From Gossypium raimondii (lineage: Eukaryota; Streptophyta; Magnoliopsida; Malvales; Malvaceae), in the NCBI RefSeq assembly GCF_025698545.1, contig NC_068567.1, positions 1,426,001-1,490,000 of the forward strand: a DNA stretch of 64,000 nt. Reading direction: 5' to 3'. Shown here piece by piece: positions 58,207 through 64,000 of this stretch. The notes under the pieces are model-generated. The model searched no databases. It was not told the origin of the DNA and worked only from the letters and a program-made list of their open reading frames with translations. The translations under genes and the position numbers were made by a program. How positions within the stretch are numbered: position 1 is the first letter of the stretch; every line of letters starts with the position of its first letter.

Positions 58207-58710
58207 TGTTGGAACAATGGCGTGACAAACATCAAACAAAGTTACAATACGGTGTTTGCAAGATCAAGCAAGAAGAATCAAGCAAAGAAAAAGCAAAGCA
58301 AAGCAAAATGAACAAAATTGAATACTCAAGAAAATTGTAATCGAACATTACATTTTTCATTCAAAATTTGAAATAAAAGGAGTTACAATTTGTTCATTTG
58401 ATGATTACCTACTAATCTAATCGCCTCCACTAATTTACAACCAATGTAAGCTTAAGTCAAATACAAAATGAGTGACATATCAACTTTTACATCAGCTATC
58501 TAATCACTAACTTAATCTTACTAACTATTAAAGCTAGTTGCAATTAAACTAAACTAAATTACAACAAAACAAAACAAAGAATGCCGGTTGCTTCATTTGG
58601 TCCAAAACCATTAAATGCGCACCAAGCAAAATGAGCTGAGCTCGATAGCTGCTGATCTCGATAGTAGCATGCTTCTGGCTCCATGTTGCATTGCAGTCCA
58701 GCTTTCAACA
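58207..58710 (-). repeat. Copia element 5' LTR
   Basis: 504 bp, TGTTGGAACAATGG to CAGCTTTCAACA; partner of 53704-54211. Confidence 0.9.
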
Positions 58711-58715
58711 TACAT

Positions 58716-59910
58716 CTGTACATAGATCCACAACAAATTAAAAGGAGAGAGAAATAATTTCATGAAAAGTTGTATTTCAAGTAAATTTATATAAAGAAAC
58801 AAAGAGCTATAAAGAGAAGCATCCAACAACACCTTTATTATTGTAGTGTTTATGTAAGTACAATCACATTGCCAAATTACAAGAGATTCTAAAATCAACA
58901 ATCAAACATCAATGCAGAACTCACAAGTTTTACATGACGACTATTTAAAACTTGAAAATTTGGAAAAACCAAATTATAACGACAACAACAACTAATATCA
59001 CAAGTAACAAGGCAAAGATCAAACCTTATTTTTCAGTATTAAGTTTTCCTGCAAATGAAGTGATAGGTTTCAAATACGATTAGATTTGAATTGCTACATG
59101 CCCCACCCCCACCAACGATGTAGAGAAAAGGGTGCTACACAATTCCAGTGGACAATATATTTGCATTCTGACTTCGAGCATTGAAGAGCCACAAATTCAC
59201 AAGGCTTTCCGTATTCATCACAATTAGGGTAGTAATACATCTTCTTCACAATGGTGAGTGGATGTGTGTTGAAGTTAGCTTCCATGCAACACATGCAGCA
59301 ACAATCGTGGCCATGCAAGCCACATACGGTAAAGAAGCAGCACTTGAAGGCAGCAACTGAAGCTCGTGAATGATGTCCAAGTTCAACTTATTTTGTTGGT
59401 TTAAGTTTATATTTTGTAACTTAGTTGGTAAACTTTTGATGTAATTTTTTGATGTTGATTGACTGAAAATTCAGCAATGTAACTTATGCAAGCTGATTAA
59501 CAATTTCCAATGTTTTAAGTGGTGTTAGGTAAGTGATTAGGTAGTATTTTTGATTTGTAAGATAAACTCAAGTGTGATATATGTAATGGCAACTTGCCAA
59601 TGCTTTGTCAATGAAAAATTTCAGCTTGTTTTTCATTCAAATGCTCTACAATTTTTTGCTTTGCTTCTGTTCTGTTTATTAAGCAAATTTTCCTGCTTTT
59701 GTTTCTTCCCCAAGTGCTGATCAAGCAAGTTAAAACCAGCTTGCTACTGCCTTTAACACCAACAATGTGGATGATTTTTTTCTTTGTAGATGCTTTTGAG
59801 TTTGAGGAATGGATATTCTCCAAAAACACAACTAACATGATCAGACAGATTGCACAATGGTAAAACCAACGATTTAGATCTCGACTTTCTTCACAGATAT
59901 CACGTTAGGT
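58716..59910 (-). pseudogene. DC1 gene 3' part, split by a solo LTR
   Basis: 58716-59090 is DC1 3' UTR. 59094-59266 encodes the last module (THPLTIVKKMYYYPNCDEY, CKYIVHWNC, RWWGWGM). After the LTR, 59770-59910 resumes the preceding coding sequence. Removing the LTR and one ATGTG restores continuity with relatives. Homology stops at about 59910 inside the DIC module, and a deletion lies near 59845. This copy sits directly behind the epsin 3' copy c, with the copia element between. Confidence 0.85.
59267..59764 (+). mobile_element. Solo copia-type LTR with target duplication ATGTG
   Basis: It begins TGTTGAAGTTAGCTTCC and ends GCCTTTAACACCAACA (498 bp). ATGTG flanks both sides (59262-59266 and 59765-59769). 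Its body (GGTGTTAGGTAAGTGATTAG, TATGTAATGGCAACTTGCC) is a relative of the LTRs at 25092 (inverted) and 36995. No internal region, so a solo LTR left by LTR-LTR recombination. Confidence 0.88.
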
Positions 59911-60080
59911 TTTGAAAATTTTCAAAATGGTCCTTATTTCATGAATAATTTTATTTCTAATATTTATTTAAATATCTAATTAGTAATGATTACATCTCTA
60001 AAGGTTGATAACGGTAATAGTTATTCTTACTTGAAATTGTGTATTATCAAATAAAGATGGTCAACATTCTTTTGTCTTAT
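59911..60080. other. Short spacer between DC1 copies
   Basis: AT-rich. From about 60045 (TATCAAATAAAGATGGTCAA) it matches 53665-53703, the shared DC1 3' flank. Confidence 0.5.
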
Positions 60081-60473
60081 ACATCTGTACATACAGCGAA
60101 AACAAATGCACAATCAAACGTTAAACCTAATTTAAATGTGCATCAAAAGAGAGATAATTTCAGAAAAAGCTTGTATTTTCAAGTAAACTTATATAAAGAA
60201 ACAAAGAGCTATTAAGAGTAGCATCAAGCAACACCTTTATTATTGTCAGTACAATCACACTCCCAAATTACAAGAAATTCTAAAATCAACAATGCAAACC
60301 TCTCAAGTTTCAACTTCATATTATTACACGACATTTATTTAAAACAAACCAAATTACAATGACAACAACGACTAACATCACAAGTAACAAGACAAAAATC
60401 AAACCCTATTTTCCAGCCTTGAGTTTTCCTGCAAATGAAGTGGTAAGTTTCAAATAAGATTACTTCTGAATTG

Positions 60474-62498
60474 CTACATGCACCACATCCACCAACTCTG
60501 TAGATAATCGGGTGCTACACAATCCCAGTGGACAATATATTTGCACTCTGGCTTTGAGCATTCAAGAGCCACATCTTCACAAGGCTTACTGCATTTATAA
60601 CAATCAGGGTAGTAATACTTCTTCTTCACAATGATGAGTGGGTGTGGATGATCTTTTTCTTCATAGATGCTCCTGTGTTTGAGGAATGAATATTTTCCAA
60701 GAACACAACCAACATGAGCAGAAGTGTCGCAAGTTGCACAACGATAAAACCAACGATTTAGATCTCGAGTTTTTTCACAGATATCACAATAATAACTTTC
60801 TGAATAACTGTTATCATTATGATCAGTGAGTGAAAGAAGATGTTGATCACATTTGTGGTAAGCTGTAATTGGAAGTGAAAAACAGTCCGTGTGTAGCACA
60901 AAATTACAATCCTTACACCAAAATGCGCTCCCTGTAGTATTACCACAAGCATTGCATTTCCCCTTGTGCTCTCTGTAGTAAAAGAGGGGGTGTTCATGTT
61001 TCAAATATGTTCGAGCACCAGGAGTCAGAGCAATCACACATGGGAGACATATCTTTGTCTCACATCCACAACATTCATAAGCAAAGGCATTATACAAGTT
61101 CAGACATTCTAGACACTCAAAAGCTTTGTCAGAAATAAGGGCAAGAGGTTCTCGGCACAAATGATGCCAAACATCCTTCATCTTAGGTAACTCAGCACAC
61201 GCTTTATGTAGGAAGAAAGCACAAAATGAACAGGAGTAAAATGGTCCCGAGATTGGCAACAAACACCCGTCACAACGATTTTCATACCTTCCAACAAAGG
61301 GACTTAACATTAGATTATGTATATGCTTGAAATGTTTTATTTTTGTAGCTTCTCCGGCATCATTGCTCTCTAAGACAGTGATGGAACTTTCATAGGGAAT
61401 CTCATCTTCATTTTCTAGTGAAACTATTGAATATGAGCGTTTATCCTCTGTCACACAATGCACATGGAATATAACATTGCACTTTGAACAATAGTAACTA
61501 CCATGCTCTGTATCGACTTCATCATGGCATATCATGCAATTCAAAACTCCAAAATCTTCTATGTGATGGAAATATGTGTGAAGAAGGCGATGGTCATGCC
61601 ACTTACTTTTGATAATGCGAGGCAGTGAAATGCAATTTTTATGGATTATAATGTTGCATGTACCACATGTATAGGCAACATGATTTCCTTCGACACCACA
61701 CGCATCACAAGTGAATGGAACTTGTCTCAAAAACAAGGTGAATGGATGTTCATGATTTGTACTCTTAATAACTTGTAATGGTGATTGTGACGCACATTCA
61801 ATGTGAACAACAAACTTACAAGGAGAGCAACCATAAACAAATCCTATAGCCTCTCGATTTGTTTCTCCGCATATCTTGCAAGGGAGCCGTTGGCTATTAA
61901 ATTGTAGAACAAGAGGATGCTTGCGATGGCACACATGATTCAGTTTGAAAGGAAGCTTAGCGCATTTCTCATGTGAATTAAATCCAAAGTCAGGACAAAA
62001 GTGTGTATACTTTTCTAATGGTTCCCAACACACAAAGCACTTAGCAGCATCTTTGAGTTTTTCATCACCATTTTCAGTGGAAATCAAAGGATGTTGAAGG
62101 GGAACATGCTCAAGCTCTTTCAAGTTATTCTCAGCAATATTAAATGTAAATAAAGCACATTTAATATGAAAGTCAAAATTGCAAGAGCAGTGATAAACAA
62201 AATCATAACCGCCTTTACCGCAAAAATTGCAAATGTACCATCCAGGTGAATAAGGTGCATTTTGCATAAGAAGAAGAGGATGGTTGAGATGAAAAGGGTG
62301 ATTAAGCTCCAAAGGTGCGTCGGCACATACCTTGTGAAGGTAAAACCCGCAGTGCTCCGCACAGCATAAACATGGAGTAGACACCTTCTCCCCACACCTG
62401 GAGCAATCAGTTACACCACTTTGATTGTAGATCAGCTGGTCTTGATTCAAGATAAGAAGCAGGGGATGTTGGTGCCCATAATTGTTTGACTCCTCCAT
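60474..62498 (-). CDS. DC1 (C1-like) domain protein, intact
   Basis: Intronless, 674 residues from MEESNNYGHQHPLLL (same GAGAAATGGAGG start context as the two other intact genes, although the sequence upstream of the leader differs). Eleven Cys/His modules: CSRC, CNFC, CFVC, CKIC, CDAC, CMIC, CDGC, CLEC, CNAC, CDIC, CYKC. It is closest to the gene at 30691 from module 4 on. In module 2, GKGGYDFVYHC replaces DKTCEKFIYHC, so that module resembles another family branch, possibly by gene conversion. It ends SWWMWCM. Predicted zinc-binding; biological role unknown. The 3' UTR (60080-60473) matches other copies. Confidence 0.88.
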   Translation of the reverse strand: MEESNNYGHQHPLLLILNQDQLIYNQSGVTDCSRCGEKVSTPCLCCAEHCGFYLHKVCADAPLELNHPFHLNHPLLLMQNAPYSPGWYICNFCGKGGYDFVYHCSCNFDFHIKCALFTFNIAENNLKELEHVPLQHPLISTENGDEKLKDAAKCFVCWEPLEKYTHFCPDFGFNSHEKCAKLPFKLNHVCHRKHPLVLQFNSQRLPCKICGETNREAIGFVYGCSPCKFVVHIECASQSPLQVIKSTNHEHPFTLFLRQVPFTCDACGVEGNHVAYTCGTCNIIIHKNCISLPRIIKSKWHDHRLLHTYFHHIEDFGVLNCMICHDEVDTEHGSYYCSKCNVIFHVHCVTEDKRSYSIVSLENEDEIPYESSITVLESNDAGEATKIKHFKHIHNLMLSPFVGRYENRCDGCLLPISGPFYSCSFCAFFLHKACAELPKMKDVWHHLCREPLALISDKAFECLECLNLYNAFAYECCGCETKICLPCVIALTPGARTYLKHEHPLFYYREHKGKCNACGNTTGSAFWCKDCNFVLHTDCFSLPITAYHKCDQHLLSLTDHNDNSYSESYYCDICEKTRDLNRWFYRCATCDTSAHVGCVLGKYSFLKHRSIYEEKDHPHPLIIVKKKYYYPDCYKCSKPCEDVALECSKPECKYIVHWDCVAPDYLQSWWMWCM

Positions 62499-63033
62499 TT
62501 CTCCTTCCCCTTTGGTTTTTTCCGTCGACGTAACAAGAAAAAACTGAAACTCAATGTTTGAAGCAAAGTACAAATTTGAAAGAGAGACTCCGAAGCTATC
62601 TTAGTATATTGCTTTTAACGAGTCTTTGCTTTGATACTTTACTTTAGCGGGTTTCTTTTAAAGTTAAAGTTTAGTAAAGTATATGACAAATCTTTATTCT
62701 AAAATTATGAGGGTATTTTAAATAATATTACAAGTATTATGATGTTTATATAGGCTTTTGTTACATATATTGATGCATGCATTGCGGTTATTTGGCTTCC
62801 TCTTTTCGTATTTTTTTATAATTCAATCTTAATTTATAATAGTTAAGAATGGGATGTAATGGATTTGGGTGTGTTGTACGTTCATTATTAAATTTGAGAA
62901 TAATGGAAAAATTAAAAGAAAAAGACAAAATTTTCACTTTATTCCTTGCTTTGTGGATTAGATAATGAATATTGAGATGAATTTTTTAAATATGTCGGTG
63001 TTTAAATAAAATTACGAGAATAAGTAGTTTTAT
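62499..63033 (-). promoter_or_regulatory. Upstream region of the 60474 DC1 gene
   Basis: Beyond the shared leader GGGGAAGGAGAA, the sequence (TTTTTTCCGTCGACGTAACA and onward) does not match the promoters of the other two intact genes. AT-rich; no specific promoter element is called. Different upstream DNA implies different regulation, which is inference. Confidence 0.4.
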
Positions 63034-63739
63034 GCCACTTGCTTTTGATGATGCGTGGCAATGAAGTGTACTTTTTATGGACCATAATATTGTATGTTCA
63101 ACATATGTAGGAAGCATAACTTCCTTCCATGCCACATGCATCACAAATGAATGATGATCTTCTTGCAAACAAACTAACAGGATGTTCATGGCTTTTATCT
63201 TCAACAACTAGATCTAAAGATGCTGATACACATTCAATCTGAACAGCAAACTTACAAAATGAACAACCAAAAACAAATCCTTTACCCTTTCCACCGGTTT
63301 CTCCGCATGTCTTGCAAGAGAGGCGCCGTTGGCTATTAAATTGTAGAACAAGAGGATGCTTGCGATGGCACCCATGATTCAGTTTGAAAGAAAGATTAGC
63401 GTATTTCTCATGTAAATTAAATCCACTGTTAGGAGAAAAGTGTTTATAATTTACTAATGGTTCCTGACATCCAAAGCACTTACTAACATCTTCACGTTCT
63501 TCATCACCATTTTCAGTTGAAATCAAAGGATGTTGAAGGGCAACAAGCTCAAGATCTTTCAAATTATTCCGGGCAACATTAAATGTAAACAAAGCACATT
63601 TAATATGATAGTCCAATCCGCAAGAGCAATGGTAAACAAACTTATTATCCAATTCATTACAAAAATCACAAATGTACTCTCCAGATAAATAAGGTGACTT
63701 TTGCGTAAGAAGAAGAGGATGATAAGAATCTAAATTCAA
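63034..63739 (-). pseudogene. DC1 gene fragment, modules 2-5, with premature stop
   Basis: It reads CDFCNELDNKFVYHC, CFGCQEPLVNYKHF, CKTCGETGGKGKGF and CDACGMEGSYASYIC, then hits TGA at about 63098-63100 where relatives continue with a cysteine codon. The next 64 bases are still DC1-like in the other frame (KKCTSLPRIIKSKWH, visible in the 62986-63207 frame). Both the N-terminal start and everything after module 5 are absent. Confidence 0.82.
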
Positions 63740-63759
63740 AATATCTTATCTAAAATCCG

Positions 63760-64000
63760 ACCTAGAGGTTTAACGAGGTTTTTTTCTTCTTAAATTTGGT
63801 AGTTTAAGTACCCAATTAAGTACAAAAAAAAAATAAACAAGGGTTTAATTGCTTCTTTTTATTTTTAAATTTGAGGATCTTTTTAATGTATTTTGAAAAT
63901 TTTAAATTTCCAATTTGAGTGCCAAAAAAAAAAAAGAGTTTATTTGCTTCTTTTGTTTTTTTAATTTGACACCAGCTAGTGAATGTTGCGACATCAACAC
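63760..64000. repeat. Foldback-element arm related to 38487-39470
   Basis: TTAAGTACCCAATTAAGTAC, GGGTTTAATTGCTTCTTTTT and GAGGATCTTTTTAATGTATT follow the unit order of the 39235-39465 arm. It runs off the window edge. Confidence 0.5.

Larger units (their letters stand above)
53704..58710 (-). mobile_element. Ty1/copia LTR retrotransposon, near-complete, inactive
   Basis: 5007 bp with LTRs of 508 and 504 bp (TGTTG...CAACA) and target duplication TACAT at 53699-53703 and 58711-58715. The empty site is readable in the paralogous flank at 60086 (TTATACATCTGTACAT). Minus-strand order: 5' LTR, tRNA-Met-type primer site, gag with CCHC knuckle, protease, integrase, reverse transcriptase, RNase H, purine tract AAGGAGGAG, 3' LTR. 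This domain order (integrase before reverse transcriptase) is diagnostic for copia. Frames are broken many times, so it cannot be coding as given. Confidence 0.93.

Noticed and set aside
1..64000. A new multi-gene defence or biosynthetic system
   Set aside because: The coding content is an extensin, an epsin, DC1 proteins and transposon relics. Nothing suggests a coordinated new pathway.

Overview
This is nuclear DNA of a dicot plant. Genes are intron-split or belong to plant-specific families (extensin, plant epsin, DC1/C1-like proteins), the spacers are AT-rich, and much of the window is retrotransposon, SINE and MITE sequence. Style of repeats and genes fits Malvaceae, most likely cotton (Gossypium). 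That species call is inference from general resemblance; no search was run.

Layout. (1) 1-4152, plus strand: the 3' part of a very large extensin-type cell-wall protein whose tyrosine-rich SP4 repeats lie on both sides of a Pollen Ole e 1-type domain. One intron splits that domain and a probable second intron lies in the 3' UTR. (2) 4.2-17 kb: a gene-poor spacer with a dispersed tRNA-derived SINE family, an hAT-like MITE with an 8-bp target duplication, a foldback element and two old local duplications. (3) 17641-24134, plus strand: a complete 13-exon EPSIN2/EPSIN3-type gene (869 aa), an ENTH-domain clathrin/adaptor partner in vesicle trafficking. (4) 24.7-64 kb: a decaying tandem array of intronless DC1 (C1-like zinc-finger) genes, all on the minus strand. 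Three are intact (30691-32742, 40300-42291, 60474-62498; 663-683 aa, 11 modules each). At least five are broken and several more survive only as 5' or 3' scraps.

The array is interleaved with duplicated pieces of the epsin gene: an internal exon with its introns at 25565-26666, and 3'-end copies near 51.0, 52.3 and 53.1 kb. It also holds copia-type LTRs. One is a full 5-kb copia element (53704-58710) with target duplication TACAT, one is a solo LTR (59267-59764) with target duplication ATGTG splitting a DC1 pseudogene, and one LTR (25092-25564) sits exactly on the junction between DC1 and epsin sequence. A LINE relic and two probable long Ty3/gypsy-type LTRs fill other gaps.

The convergent unit [epsin 3' end >< DC1 3' end] recurs near 24.7 and 53.6-58.7 kb, so the region probably grew by block duplication and was then rearranged through LTRs. 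I see no new defence or metabolic system. The most unusual signals are the extensin/Ole e 1/extensin architecture, the LTR at a chimeric breakpoint, and LTR-pair differences that concentrate at CAG/CTG trinucleotides, which may reflect methylation-linked sequencing error rather than mutation.
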